From: Acidobacteriota bacterium
Lineage (GTDB): Bacteria > Acidobacteriota > Terriglobia > Acidiferrales > UBA7541
Assembly (NCBI GenBank): GCA_021832085.1
Contig: JAKBLM010000008.1
Span: forward strand, 1-64,000
Direction of reading: 5' to 3'
DNA length: 64,000 nt
Below, piece by piece: positions 8,471 through 18,100 of this stretch (position 1 is the stretch's first letter; every line of letters starts with the position of its first letter). The notes beneath the pieces were generated by a model. It saw nothing but the letters and a program-made list of their open reading frames with translations. It ran no database searches and was not told the DNA's origin. The position numbers and the translations under genes were made by a program.

Positions 8471-9133
8471 CTACAGGACGCGGCCTGTTGCGGCGGTGAT
8501 CGCGGCGAAGAGGTTGAAAAGCGCGTGGACGAGGATGGCGGGCACGAGGCTGCCGCTTCTGGCGCGCAACTCCCCGGCGAGCAGCCCAAGCACGAACGCG
8601 CCGACAGCCGTAATGGGATCCACCGCGATGTGGATCACCCCGAACAGCAGCGCCACGATGATCGCGGGACCGGAAAGCGTGACGCCGAAAAACGAAAGCT
8701 TCGAGGGGAATTGGCGCGCCACCGTGCTCTGCAAGAGGCCACGAAAGATCACCTCTTCCTGAATCGAAGCGCCCACGATGAAATAGACGACCATCGCCCA
8801 CGGACGGAACGTCAGATCGAGCGAGGTGGGCCCGGAGCTGAAGTGGTGGATCAAAAGATTGATTGCCCAGCCGATGGGCGCGCCGAGCACAATCGCCGCG
8901 AGCAGGTAGCGGCCGCGCGACTCCTGAAACCCGAACTGCGCGAAGCCGCCCGACTTTCCCCAGAGCAGCCAGGCCAGCAGCAACGCCATCGCCAGGCTGA
9001 CGAGGATTACCACCGGCACGGCCGGGCGCGGCCGCAGTCGCAGCAGACCGACGACCAGGAAGGCCGTGCCATAGACGGCAGCGAACAGCAAGAGCAGGGT
9101 GCCGAGCGCCTTCGCGAGGCTGGGTTTCGCCAA
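8471..9133 (-). CDS. CPBP-family intramembrane metalloprotease
   Basis: A 220-residue protein with about six to seven hydrophobic helices. It has the three CPBP (ABI/CAAX protease-related) motifs: EEVIFR (Glu126-Glu127 to Arg131), FGVIH (His168) and HALFN (His203, Asn207). Family members are membrane-embedded proteases that process prenylated proteins or act in bacteriocin self-protection. The substrate here is unknown. The start is TTG at 9133, supported by AAGGAG about 8 nt upstream on the minus strand. A long ORF in another minus frame (8403-9296) is a compositional shadow. Confidence 0.85.
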   Translation of the reverse strand: MAKPSLAKALGTLLLLFAAVYGTAFLVVGLLRLRPRPAVPVVILVSLAMALLLAWLLWGKSGGFAQFGFQESRGRYLLAAIVLGAPIGWAINLLIHHFSSGPTSLDLTFRPWAMVVYFIVGASIQEEVIFRGLLQSTVARQFPSKLSFFGVTLSGPAIIVALLFGVIHIAVDPITAVGAFVLGLLAGELRARSGSLVPAILVHALFNLFAAITAATGRVL

Positions 9134-9258
9134 ATTCCACTCCTTGCCGCCAGGCGGCCGGACTCAATCCTTGGGTGCGCGGCGCACGGGCCGCGCACAC
9201 GCCGATTCCGCCGCTCGCTTTCCGCGCCGGTTGCGCGACAAGGATCTCCCTTTTCAGC

Positions 9259-10284
9259 TTACTCGACTTTGTAGGCGTAGACCTCGCCCGGCGCACCGGC
9301 GCGTGGCGGAATCGTCACGAACAGGCGCCCCAGCTGTGGCACAAGGACTTCGTTCTTCCCGCCCGGGGCCGAAGCGACCGCGCCGAGATATTTGAAGTGG
9401 CCGGGATCGACAATCTGATATACGGCGATCCAGCCGCCATCGCCGCCGCAGGAGGCGTAGAGCCGCTTGGACGCGGGATCGAAGATCATGTCATCGACGC
9501 CGTGGGGAATCGGCAGCGGCGGCAAGCCTTCCTTGCCGGTTTGCGTGTCGAAGACGGCGATCGCGCCGCTGCGGCACGCCGTGAACAGGCGATGGGCCGG
9601 CTGATCGAGCGCCATGGCGACGTTGTGGTTGCAGTCTTTCACCGGCCAGCGGGCCACCACGGCGCGTGTACGGCGATTCACCACGTCGACCTGGCCCAAC
9701 GCGGGATTGTTGACGTAGAGCAGCGGCGAATGCTGGGCGAGCGCCATCGCCTCGAGCGTGCGGCCGTCGATGCGGATGTCGGCCACTTTGCGATCCGTGG
9801 CCGTATTAACGATGCTGAGCATCGAAAACGACTGGTGCGCGTCGCCGCCGCCGTTGACGACGTAGAGCAGGTGCGTCGCCGGGTTGTAGCCGATCGAATC
9901 GGAATCCACTTTTAATTTCACTGTTTTCAGCAGGCGGTAAGTGGTGCCGTCGTAAATTCGGACTTCGCCGGCGCCGCCGTCGGTGACGTAGATCCGGTTC
10001 AAGTGGTGGCGCACCAGAATGGCGTGGGGAATCCCGATTCCCTTGATTGCGTGGAGGAACTTGCCTGTGCGCAGGTTGAAGACGAGCACTTCGTGCGCGC
10101 TTTCCGCGGCAAGGAATAGGCGGTTCCCCTGAATGTCCGCGGCGAGGTGATCGAAGCGCCCTTGCACCGCAGCCGGCATTTTGTATTTCGCGACGAGCAA
10201 AAGCGGCGGAGTTGCCGCCGCAGCCACCGCCGCGCCCAACAGGAAACAGAACAACGCCAAAACTGCCCATAATGTCTTCATCAT
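9259..10284 (-). CDS. Secreted YncE-like beta-propeller protein
   Basis: About 341 residues. The signal peptide is MMKTLWAVLALFCFLLGAAV followed by an AAAA-type cleavage region. The mature part has repeated blades of the YVTN/YncE type (for example NRLFLAAESAHEVLVFNLRTG, NRIYVTDGGAGEVRIYDG, HLLYVVNGGG, RLYASCGGDGG). These proteins form seven-bladed propellers in the periplasm or extracellular space, and most have no known enzymatic role. The open frame extends to 10509, but the extension has no signal and GGAGG lies just upstream of the paired ATGs at 10284/10281, so I start here. The neighbours do not indicate a function. Confidence 0.8.
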   Translation of the reverse strand: MMKTLWAVLALFCFLLGAAVAAAATPPLLLVAKYKMPAAVQGRFDHLAADIQGNRLFLAAESAHEVLVFNLRTGKFLHAIKGIGIPHAILVRHHLNRIYVTDGGAGEVRIYDGTTYRLLKTVKLKVDSDSIGYNPATHLLYVVNGGGDAHQSFSMLSIVNTATDRKVADIRIDGRTLEAMALAQHSPLLYVNNPALGQVDVVNRRTRAVVARWPVKDCNHNVAMALDQPAHRLFTACRSGAIAVFDTQTGKEGLPPLPIPHGVDDMIFDPASKRLYASCGGDGGWIAVYQIVDPGHFKYLGAVASAPGGKNEVLVPQLGRLFVTIPPRAGAPGEVYAYKVE

Positions 10285-10450
10285 TTGCCTCCGGACACAT
10301 CTCCCTCCTGCCGCTTCCCTATCACAAACGCGTGACAAGGAAAAGGCCGAAATCCGTAGAGTTCGGGGGCCTGCTTGCGGTTCGGTGCGGTAGCTTGTGA
10401 AGGCGCGAAAAGAAGATGAAGGGCCGAAGCCCGTCACCACACAATCGGGA

Positions 10451-11440
10451 TTAGAGGTTGACGCGGCGGAGGGCCTCTTCCGGATAGCGGGCGCCAGAGG
10501 CAACGCCATGCGGGAAAATCGCCTCGAGGCGCCCTAACTCGCGCGAGCCCAAATGTACATCGGCGGCCTTCAGGTTGTCCTCGAGATGGGTGCGGGTCTT
10601 GGCGCCGGGTATCGCGGCGATATTATCTCCCTGGGCGAGCACCCAGGCCAGCGCCACCTGGGCCGGGGTCATCCGCTTCTCCGAGGCGAGTTCCCGCACG
10701 CCCTCCACCAGCTCGAGATTCCTGAAGAAGTTCTCTCCCTGGAATCGCGGCGAATTCCGCCGGTAGTCGTCGGGGGGAATATCCTCGGGCTTCTGGAAGC
10801 GGCCGGTGAGGAACCCTCGGCCGAGCGGGCTGTAGGCAACCAGCGTAATGCCCAGTTCCCGGGTGGTGGGCAGGACTTCGGATTCGATGTCGCGCGTCCA
10901 GAGCGAATATTCGCTCTGCAACGCGCTGATCGGATGGGTTTTGTGGGCGCGGCGGATCGTTGCGGCCGAAGCTTCCGAAAGGCCAAGCATTCGCACCTTG
11001 CCTTCCTTCACCAGATCGGCCATCGCGCCGACGGTTTCCTCGATCGGCACGTCGGGATCGACGCGGTGCTGATAATAGAGGTCGATCACGTCGACGCCCA
11101 GGCGCTTGAGGCTTGCCTCGCAGCAGGCGCGGACGTATTCCGGACGGCCGTTGACGCCGACCCAGCCGCCCTTGTCGTCGCGGACGTTGCCGAACTTGGT
11201 GGCGAGGAAGACCTGGTCGCGGCGGCCGCTGATGGCGCGGCGCACCAGCTCTTCGTTGTGGCCGCGGCCGTAGACGTCGGCGGTATCGAGAAAATTCGAG
11301 CCGAGCTCGATGGCTCGATGGATCGTGGCGATCGATTCAGCCTCGTCGGCCTGGCCATAGAATTCCGACATGCCCATGCAGCCCAGCCCCAACACGGTAA
11401 CGGCAGGACCCGAGCGTCCCAAATTTCGTTTGGCAATCAT
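10451..11440 (-). CDS. Aldo/keto reductase
   Basis: A 329-residue NADPH-dependent aldo/keto reductase. The catalytic tetrad is visible: Asp52 and Tyr57 in FLDTADVYG, Lys82 in ATKFG and His125 in YYQHRVD. The cofactor-binding end has [16 protein letters not shown]. The sequence is of the AKR13/YajO-like group, which reduces various aldehydes. The physiological substrate cannot be read from sequence. The ATG at 11440 follows GGGAGAA. The next gene in this orientation, upstream, is the S41-like protein. Confidence 0.9.
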   Translation of the reverse strand: MIAKRNLGRSGPAVTVLGLGCMGMSEFYGQADEAESIATIHRAIELGSNFLDTADVYGRGHNEELVRRAISGRRDQVFLATKFGNVRDDKGGWVGVNGRPEYVRACCEASLKRLGVDVIDLYYQHRVDPDVPIEETVGAMADLVKEGKVRMLGLSEASAATIRRAHKTHPISALQSEYSLWTRDIESEVLPTTRELGITLVAYSPLGRGFLTGRFQKPEDIPPDDYRRNSPRFQGENFFRNLELVEGVRELASEKRMTPAQVALAWVLAQGDNIAAIPGAKTRTHLEDNLKAADVHLGSRELGRLEAIFPHGVASGARYPEEALRRVNL

Positions 11441-11545
11441 AATTGGTTTCTCCCTGCAAAAACGGATGCACTACGAAAGAGGAAAGTCGCATGAGCCGAG
11501 CGGCAGAGCGTCGCCGGAGGCCGGATTTGCAGTCCTGTTTTGCGC

Positions 11546-12784
11546 TCAGACGCCGGCTGCCGTCTGTGCCGCCTGTTTGACGTTCGCGCCGCCCTGAAGG
11601 ATTTCGATGGCCTTTTTCACCACAGGATCGGTGGGTGCGGGCAGCTTGCCGGGCGTGGGATCGGGCGCGATGTCCTGCGCGTCGAGCAGCGCCTGCTGCG
11701 AGTTCGGCGGAGGAACCTGCACGGTCGGATCGACGCCGTTGTTCAGGATCGCCTTGCCGCCGGGGGTGTAATAGATGCCGACGGTGAGAATCAGTGCCGA
11801 ACCGTCTTGCAACGGGATCAGCTTTTGCTCCGAGGCCATGCCGAGGCTGCTGGAGCCGACGGTGTCGCCGCGATGGTTCCCGGAGATGGCCGCTGCTAGG
11901 ATCTCCGCCGGGCCGGCGGTGCTGCCCGACATGAGGACGGTGACCGGCGCGTTCCAGACGACTTTGCCCGGCTCGGCGCTAAAGGTCTTGGTGCCGATCG
12001 TCTGGCCACGCAGCGTTGTGACGGTGCCCGATTTCAGGAAGAACCGGGCGGTCTCGATCGCCTGCGAGGTTTCGCCGGAAGAGCATTCGCGCAGGTCGAG
12101 GATCAACTTCTGGACGCCCTCGCGCTTGAACTGCTCGAGCTTCGAGCGAATCTGTTTCGCGCTGCCCTTGTCGAAGGTGGCGACGCGCAGGTAGCCGATG
12201 CCGTCTTCCATCTTCGAGGTCAGCAGCGCGGGGCGCGGCACGATCGCGCGCGTCAATTCCACATCCCGCGGTTTCAGGCTGCGATGGCCGACCAGCGAAA
12301 CCTTTACCTTGCTCCCCGGCGGGCCATCGAGCAACAGGTGCGCCTGCTGGATCGACATGTCCTGCGTGGTGAAACCGGCGATCGAGATGAAGATGTCGCC
12401 TTCCTTCACGCCTTCCTTGAGCGCGGGGCTATCGGGCAGGTCGGAAATCACGAAAATGTAGCCGCGGCGGGAAAGCGAAACACCGATGCTTCCCTTGGCG
12501 CGGTCTTGCGATTCCTGCTTCCAATCGGCGTATTCGCGCGGGCTAAGGTAGCTCGATTCGGGATCGAGCGCCTCGAGCAGCCCGTGCAGCGCGCCGACCG
12601 TGACCAGGTGCAGGTCCGGCTGATCGACGTAGTCCTGTTGAATCTCGTTGAGGACCTCGCTGTAGACCGTGAGCGACTTATAAGGCTTATCCTGCTTGGT
12701 TTGGCCAAACAGGTAGCCCAGCGACACGTACAGCAAAATCACTCCCGAGAGCCCCAATGCGATGAAACGAGTCGTCCGGCCCAT
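11546..12784 (-). CDS. S41/C-terminal-processing-protease-like protein without the catalytic dyad
   Basis: A 412-residue protein anchored by an N-terminal hydrophobic helix (FIALGLSGVILLYVSLGYLF). It has a tail-specific-protease N-domain, a PDZ domain (about 95-180; GSIGVSLSRRGYIFVISDLP, LKEGVKEGDIFISIAG) and an S41 core (about 190-370). In CtpB-type enzymes the motif is GSASASEI and, 25 residues after the Ser, a Lys in FGKG. Here the first reads GSTAGPAEI (residues 287-295, Gly291 at the Ser position) and the second LGMASEQ (Met316 at the Lys position), while the following Gln320 is kept. It is probably not a Ser/Lys protease. A role as a PDZ scaffold is possible. Confidence 0.82.
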   Translation of the reverse strand: MGRTTRFIALGLSGVILLYVSLGYLFGQTKQDKPYKSLTVYSEVLNEIQQDYVDQPDLHLVTVGALHGLLEALDPESSYLSPREYADWKQESQDRAKGSIGVSLSRRGYIFVISDLPDSPALKEGVKEGDIFISIAGFTTQDMSIQQAHLLLDGPPGSKVKVSLVGHRSLKPRDVELTRAIVPRPALLTSKMEDGIGYLRVATFDKGSAKQIRSKLEQFKREGVQKLILDLRECSSGETSQAIETARFFLKSGTVTTLRGQTIGTKTFSAEPGKVVWNAPVTVLMSGSTAGPAEILAAAISGNHRGDTVGSSSLGMASEQKLIPLQDGSALILTVGIYYTPGGKAILNNGVDPTVQVPPPNSQQALLDAQDIAPDPTPGKLPAPTDPVVKKAIEILQGGANVKQAAQTAAGV

Positions 12785-12807
12785 GCTCCCTGCCTTTGAA
12801 AGCTTGG

Positions 12808-12816
12808 ATTATACCA
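12808..12816 (-). promoter_or_regulatory. Extended -10 promoter for the S41-like gene
   Basis: Read on the minus strand the sequence is TGGTATAAT, a perfect extended -10 (TGnTATAAT). It lies 24 bp upstream of the ATG at 12784, with GGGAG as ribosome-binding site between them. No good -35 is present, as expected for extended -10 promoters. The leader would be short. Confidence 0.6.
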
Positions 12817-13193
12817 TCCCCGCCTAGCCCGCTTAGCGCGACCCGGCCCGTTTCCCCATGCCGGTTGTGGCGGAAGGCGAGCCATCTTTCCGGGAAGTGC
12901 CGGGGCGCGGCCGGACCACGGCTTTGGAGGTTTTTAGTAGTCGGGCACGATAGGAAGGCCGCTTGCCCAATTTCTGGTTCAGAAAGCCCTGCCTCATACC
13001 CATAGTCTAGCAGGCCGCGACCCAAATGAGCACGCGCCATGGCCGGCGGCCGCAGGGAAGAAATGACGCCTCGGAACCCGTATCCGCCGCAGGCAGGAAT
13101 GCGAAGACAGGCCGCATGGCGCCTTCACGCCCTGGCTGGGTGCAGACGGAAGGGAAACGACCGGCGCGACGGTTGCCGATGGAGAATGGAAGC
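12817..13193. other. Intergenic stretch, nothing recognised
   Basis: About 377 bp between the S41-like gene promoter and the end of the RDD gene. No ORF with a ribosome-binding site, tRNA or repeat was recognised. The ORFs here are shadows with high-GC composition. Confidence 0.4.
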
Positions 13194-14063
13194 TCAGCGA
13201 TGCGCTTCGGCCGGCTGCTGGTTGGGCATTGGCGCCAGGGCAGTGATATAGGTTTGGGAGGCGCGGTCGTGCCAGCAGAGGCGGTCTTCGTCCCAGAGCG
13301 CCCAGAGGAAGCCCAGGAAACACGCCCCGCCGGAAAGGAAATAGCCCAGGCTGCGCCAAAGCAACTGCTTCGACGTCGGCAGATTGCCGTCGAAACTCAC
13401 CACGCGCAGACCCGCCATGCGCATTCCCGGCGTGGTGCCGCCGAAGGCGGTGAACAGGCCGAAGTATTGGGTGTAAAGAAGGAAGAGGATGGCCAGCGCC
13501 ACGGCCACTTCCAGCCGGCTACCCATCAGGCCCACCCCCAGCGCCTCCAGCAGCCCCAGAAACACCGCCCAGCATCCGATCAGGAAGCCAACGTCGATCA
13601 GCCATGAGTAGGCGCGGCGGCCAATGGCCGCTACAGGAACTAGGGCGTGATTGGGCGAAGGGATCGTGCCTGCCGGGAACTCGAGCCCGGGCTGATCGAC
13701 GAAGATTGGCAATCGCTCGGAGCCGCGCCGCTCCCGTGGCCGCGCTTTGGCTGGCGGAGGAGCGGCCGGTTGTGCGGCCAGGCCTCCCGGAAAGGGCAGC
13801 GGCGGTTGCGGGGCCGGTGCGGGGCGTTGGCCGGTGCGCACACGGTAGGCGTCCACTTTGCGGCTGATTTCCTGGCGCCATTGCGGCTCCGAGGAAGGAG
13901 TGGCCAGGTCGACGGCCGGTTCCGCAAGGGGAGCCGGATCGCTGCGCCGGATCGGGCGTGGGGTTCCGTCGCCACCCTCGGGACGCAAAGAGGCATGGCA
14001 AAAAGCGCACCAGATGCTGTTGGGCCGATTGATCGCGGCGCAATGTGGACAGACCAGTGCCAT
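13194..14063 (-). CDS. RDD-family membrane protein with N-terminal zinc ribbon
   Basis: A 289-residue protein. Residues 5-22 carry two cysteine pairs (CPHCAAINRPNSIWCAFC), a zinc-ribbon. A proline-rich linker (about 25-145) leads into an RDD domain: AIGRRAYSWLIDVGFLIGCW, a second hydrophobic pair, then GGTTPGMRMAGLRVVS and a terminal pair ending in WDEDRLCWHDRASQTY. RDD proteins are membrane proteins of mostly unknown role, and some transport ions. The ATG at 14063 faces the lptD start across about 200 bp, so the two genes are divergent. Confidence 0.8.
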   Translation of the reverse strand: MALVCPHCAAINRPNSIWCAFCHASLRPEGGDGTPRPIRRSDPAPLAEPAVDLATPSSEPQWRQEISRKVDAYRVRTGQRPAPAPQPPLPFPGGLAAQPAAPPPAKARPRERRGSERLPIFVDQPGLEFPAGTIPSPNHALVPVAAIGRRAYSWLIDVGFLIGCWAVFLGLLEALGVGLMGSRLEVAVALAILFLLYTQYFGLFTAFGGTTPGMRMAGLRVVSFDGNLPTSKQLLWRSLGYFLSGGACFLGFLWALWDEDRLCWHDRASQTYITALAPMPNQQPAEAHR

Positions 14064-14261
14064 GGTCCTTCCCTGTGCGCTGCAGAGTGCGGGACTGCTA
14101 TGTTAGCCGGTTTTGGCCGCGGAAGGGAACGGTGGACCGGGGTGAGCTGTCGTCAATCGGGCAACCCTGGCCCCATTTCGGCGATGCGGCCGCACGGCCA
14201 TTGCTGGCGTTTTCTGGCCCGTGCTAGGCTCTAACTTTCCTCGTTTGTTGCGAGCCATGGC

Positions 14262-16547
14262 GTGAACGGTCGCGGGAAGCAACTACAATTGTATCGGCTG
14301 GCTTTGATTTTCCTCCTGGCGGTGCCCTGCGCCGCGGCCCCGGCCCGCGCCCGAGCGCAAACTCGCCGCCAAGCCGAACACGCGCGGGAGGCCTGGCAGC
14401 TCCAAGCCGACCGGCAGAGCAAAGTCGGCCCGATGTATTACGCCGACGGGCACGTGGTCTTCCAGTACGGCGCCGTCACCATGCACGCCGACCACGTCCA
14501 ATACAACGAGAAAACGCGCCGGATCGAGGCGCGCGGGCATCTCCGCTTCGACTACCGCAACCAGACCATCCTCGCCACCAGCGGCTGGTACAACTTCGCT
14601 ACCGGCCATGGCGCTTTTCAAAATGTCCGCGGCACGATTCGCGCCATCCGCCGGCCCAACCCGTCGTTGCTCGTCAGCCCGAATCCGCTCACCTTTCAGG
14701 CCCGCAGCGTCGAGCGGACCGGGCCGAACACCTACGTGATCCGGCACGCATGGCTGACCGTCTGCGACCCGCAGCATCCGAAGTGGAAGTTCTACACGGG
14801 CCGGGCGGTGATCACGATCGGACGCTCGGCCAAGCTCTACGGCGCCAATTTCCGCATGTTCCGGATCCCGCTGATCTATCTGCCGTACGCGACGCTGCCC
14901 GCCGGCCGCAATCTGCGTCAGTCCGGCTTTCTGATTCCCGACATCGGCGAATCATCGCTCAAGGGCACGGTGATCGGCGACGCCTATTATTGGGCGCCGA
15001 CGCCGTGGTTCGACATGACGCTCGGCGGCCAGTATTACAGCAAGCGGGGCTGGAGCCAGATGGGCAGCCTGCGCGCCACGCCCACGCAAAACATCCACTT
15101 TTCTGCCAACTATTTCGGCGTCAGCGACCGCGGCACGGTCGGATCGAATGGCATCCGGGTCAGCGAAGGCGGCTACAACGCCACCGAGCAGTTCGACGGC
15201 TTGTTCCACAACGGCTGGCGCATCGGCGCCAAGCTGAATCAGCTCAGTTCGCTGCAGTTCCGCCAGGTTTTTTCCGCCACCTACCTGCAGGCCGTCAACC
15301 CCGAGGTGCACAGCACCGCGTTTGCGGTGAACCATTTTGACGGCTACAGCCTGGGCTTTTCCGCGGAGAACTACAAAAACTACCTGACGCTGCAGCCGGA
15401 GGAAGCCGTGGTCACCCGGCAGGCGCCCGAGGCTCGCTTCAGCTCGACCGATCGGCCGCTGTTTCGCCACTTCCCGCTCTATTTCGGCTTCGACATGTTC
15501 ACCGGCGCCGTCTATCGCAGCACGACCGGCGCGCCCCTGAGCAATACCGGCCCCGCCGTCCAGCGCAGCGAGATCGCCCCTTCGCTCACCATGCCGTTGC
15601 ACTGGGGCCCGTGGATCGGCATCACTCCCACGTTCGTCGTCCGCGAAACCCACTACGGCGCGAGCCAGATGCCCAACGGCCACGTCATCAACACGCCGCT
15701 CAACCGCACGACTGAGGAGCTGACCGTCGATATCCGCCCGCCAGCCTTCGCGCGCGTCTGGGGCAGCAAATCCTCCGAATGGAAACACGCCATCGAGCCG
15801 GAGATCAGCTACCGGTACGTGAACGGCGTGAATGATTTTTCCAGCTTCATCCCCTTCGGCCAGGACGAAACGCTCACCGACACAAACCAGATCCAATATT
15901 CGATCACGCAGCGGCTCTTCCATCGTTCGGCCAACGGCTCGTCTTCGCAATTGGTCAGCTGGCGCCTGGCCCAGGATTACTATTTCGATCCAACCTTCGG
16001 CGGAGCGCTCGTGCCCGGGCAACGCAACGTGTTCCAGGCGCTCGATTCGCTCACCCCCTTCGCCTTCGCCGACCGCGCGCGCAACCTTTCCCCGATCATC
16101 AGCGATCTTCAGATCACGCCAGGCGGGCGATGGGACGTGCAGTTCCGGCAGGATTACGATCCGGTGCTCGGTCGGCTCGCCGCCTCGGGAACGCTGGTGA
16201 AGATCCGGCCATGGCGTGAAATGTTCTTCAGCGTCGCCCATTTCGCCCTCCACACCGATCCGGTGCTCGCACCCACCTCCAACCAGGTCCAGGCCTATGC
16301 CGGCTACGGCAGCCTGAACCGGCGCGGCTGGAACGCCTCGTTCGGGATCAGCTACGACGCGCATCAGGACATCTTCCAGAACCAGGTCGCCGAGATCAGC
16401 TACAACGGCTCGTGCTGCGGCATCGCTTTCGAATACCGGCGGCTGGCGCTCGGCCCGCTGCGGACCGAAAATCAGTTTCGCATCGGCCTGCTGATCGCTA
16501 ATATCGGCACGTTTGGCAATATCGGCCGCCGGGAGAGGATTTTCTGA
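14262..16547 (+). CDS. lptD: LPS-assembly outer-membrane protein LptD
   Basis: A 761-residue outer-membrane protein that, with LptE, inserts lipopolysaccharide into the outer leaflet. A signal peptide (LALIFLLAVPCAAAPARARA) is followed by an OstA/LptA-like jellyroll (about 60-200; YADGHVVFQYGAVTMHADHV, ARGHLRFDYRNQTILAT) and a C-terminal beta-barrel (about 210-761) with GRNLRQSGFLIPDIG and alternating aromatic strands. It ends ELSYNG...FRIGLLIANIGTFGNIG, typical of LptD_C. The start is GTG at 14262. The stop overlaps the ATG of the amidase (TGATG), suggesting coupled translation. This gene indicates a didermic cell that makes LPS. Confidence 0.9.
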   Translation: MNGRGKQLQLYRLALIFLLAVPCAAAPARARAQTRRQAEHAREAWQLQADRQSKVGPMYYADGHVVFQYGAVTMHADHVQYNEKTRRIEARGHLRFDYRNQTILATSGWYNFATGHGAFQNVRGTIRAIRRPNPSLLVSPNPLTFQARSVERTGPNTYVIRHAWLTVCDPQHPKWKFYTGRAVITIGRSAKLYGANFRMFRIPLIYLPYATLPAGRNLRQSGFLIPDIGESSLKGTVIGDAYYWAPTPWFDMTLGGQYYSKRGWSQMGSLRATPTQNIHFSANYFGVSDRGTVGSNGIRVSEGGYNATEQFDGLFHNGWRIGAKLNQLSSLQFRQVFSATYLQAVNPEVHSTAFAVNHFDGYSLGFSAENYKNYLTLQPEEAVVTRQAPEARFSSTDRPLFRHFPLYFGFDMFTGAVYRSTTGAPLSNTGPAVQRSEIAPSLTMPLHWGPWIGITPTFVVRETHYGASQMPNGHVINTPLNRTTEELTVDIRPPAFARVWGSKSSEWKHAIEPEISYRYVNGVNDFSSFIPFGQDETLTDTNQIQYSITQRLFHRSANGSSSQLVSWRLAQDYYFDPTFGGALVPGQRNVFQALDSLTPFAFADRARNLSPIISDLQITPGGRWDVQFRQDYDPVLGRLAASGTLVKIRPWREMFFSVAHFALHTDPVLAPTSNQVQAYAGYGSLNRRGWNASFGISYDAHQDIFQNQVAEISYNGSCCGIAFEYRRLALGPLRTENQFRIGLLIANIGTFGNIGRRERIF

Positions 16548-17989
16548 TGCCTGGTGATCCCCTCGACGAAGAGGCGCTTGCGTTCCTGCCGCTCGAACGG
16601 GTGGCGCCGCTGCTGGCGCGCGGAAAGATCTCTCCCGTCGAGCTGGTCGAAATCGCGGCGCGGCGCATGGAGCGGCTCAATCCGGCCATCAATGCCTTCC
16701 TCGCCCTTTCGCTGGAATCGGCGCGCCGGCAGGCTCGCCACGCTGAGCGCGAAATCCGCGCGGGGCGACGCCGCGGACCGCTCCACGGCGTTCCCATCTC
16801 CCTGAAGGACAATATCTGGACGCGCGGCATCCCCACGACCGCAGGCTCGAAAATCCTCGCCGGCTTCCTGCCGCCGGCCGACGCGACGGTCGTCCGGCGC
16901 CTGCATCGCGCCGGCGCCATTGTGGTCGGCAAGACGAACCTGCACGAGTTCGCCTACGGCGTCACCACTGAAAACCCGCACTATGGCCCGGTGCGCAATC
17001 CCTGGGACACGCGCCGCATGGTGGGCGGCTCGACAGGGGGCTCGGCTGCGGCGCTCGCAGCGGGTATCGGCTGGGGCGCGGTCGGCTCGGACACCGGCGG
17101 CTCGGTGCGCATCCCGCCCTCGCTCTGCGGCGTCGTTGGGCTCAAGCCCACCTTCGGCCGCGTGAGCTGCTACGGCGTGGTGCCGCTTTCCCCCAGCCTC
17201 GACCACGTGGGCCCGCTCGCCGCCACCGTCACCGGCGCCGCTTGGCTGCTGGAGGCGATCGCCGGCCGCGACCCGCTCGACCCGAGTACGCGCGGCGCTC
17301 CGGCCTTGCCGGCCGGCTCGGACCGCCCGCCATCCGCGCGGCTGGGTCGCGTCCGCATCCGCCTGCCGCGCGACCATTTTTTCGAAAATATCGATCCTGA
17401 AGTCCGTGCCGCCGTCGAGGCCGCCGCGCGCCAACTGGAACGCCTGGGCGCCAAAATCCGCCCGATTTCCCTTCCCGGCGTCGGACCCTCGGTCGCCGAC
17501 GCCGCTGAAATCGCCTTCGCCGAGGCCCGCCACTACCACGAATCGGCCGGCTATTTCCCCGCCCGCGCCCGCGACTACGGCGAGGATGTGCGGAGCCTCC
17601 TCGAGCGCGGCGGCGAGATTCGCGCCCACGCGTACCTGGCCGACGTCGAGCACATGCGCGCCGCCCGCGCCGGCTGGGATCGCGCGATCGATGGCTGCGA
17701 TGCGCTGCTCGCCCCGGCCACGCCGATTCCTGCTCCGCTGCTCGGGCAGAAAAGCGTCAAGATCGGCGGGCGCGAGGAGACCGTCCGCGCCGCGCTGCTG
17801 CGCCTGTGCCGCCCGGCGAATTTCACCGGCGCGCCGGCGCTGGTGCTGCCCTGCGGCTTCACGCGCACTGGGCTGCCGATCGGCCTGCAGCTGATCGGGC
17901 CGCTGTGGTCCGAGCGCCAACTATTGAGGATTGGCTACGCCTACGAGCAGGCCACCGATTGGCACCAGCGCCACCCTTCGTTCTCCTGA
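16547..17989 (+). CDS. Amidase-signature enzyme, GatA-like
   Basis: A 480-residue enzyme of the amidase signature family. The Ser-cisSer-Lys triad is present: Lys87 in SLKDNI, Ser162 in GGSTGGSAAA and Ser186 in GSDTGGSVRIP. The 24-residue gap between the serines matches GatA. It could be the A subunit of the Asp/Glu-tRNA amidotransferase, but gatB and gatC are not nearby, and GGST replaces the usual GGSS. I therefore call it an amidase of unknown substrate. It is translationally coupled to lptD and is followed by the CcdA operon about 110 bp later. Confidence 0.85.
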   Translation: MPGDPLDEEALAFLPLERVAPLLARGKISPVELVEIAARRMERLNPAINAFLALSLESARRQARHAEREIRAGRRRGPLHGVPISLKDNIWTRGIPTTAGSKILAGFLPPADATVVRRLHRAGAIVVGKTNLHEFAYGVTTENPHYGPVRNPWDTRRMVGGSTGGSAAALAAGIGWGAVGSDTGGSVRIPPSLCGVVGLKPTFGRVSCYGVVPLSPSLDHVGPLAATVTGAAWLLEAIAGRDPLDPSTRGAPALPAGSDRPPSARLGRVRIRLPRDHFFENIDPEVRAAVEAAARQLERLGAKIRPISLPGVGPSVADAAEIAFAEARHYHESAGYFPARARDYGEDVRSLLERGGEIRAHAYLADVEHMRAARAGWDRAIDGCDALLAPATPIPAPLLGQKSVKIGGREETVRAALLRLCRPANFTGAPALVLPCGFTRTGLPIGLQLIGPLWSERQLLRIGYAYEQATDWHQRHPSFS

Positions 17990-18100
17990 GACCCCTTGGC
18001 GCTTGGTACAATGCGGCTTCGGGCCCACGCCTGACCGAACCCTCCCCGGCGACGGCCGGAACCCAAGTCGAGGGTGGAGGCATCCAAGGATAAGGATTTC

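Noticed and set aside
8403..9296. 297-residue minus-strand ORF overlapping the CPBP protease
   Set aside because: Arg-rich composition without domains. The alternative frame has all CPBP motifs and membrane helices.
14952..16364. 470-residue ORF antisense to lptD
   Set aside because: Shadow of the lptD frame, with no family motifs, while the forward protein has clear LptD domains.
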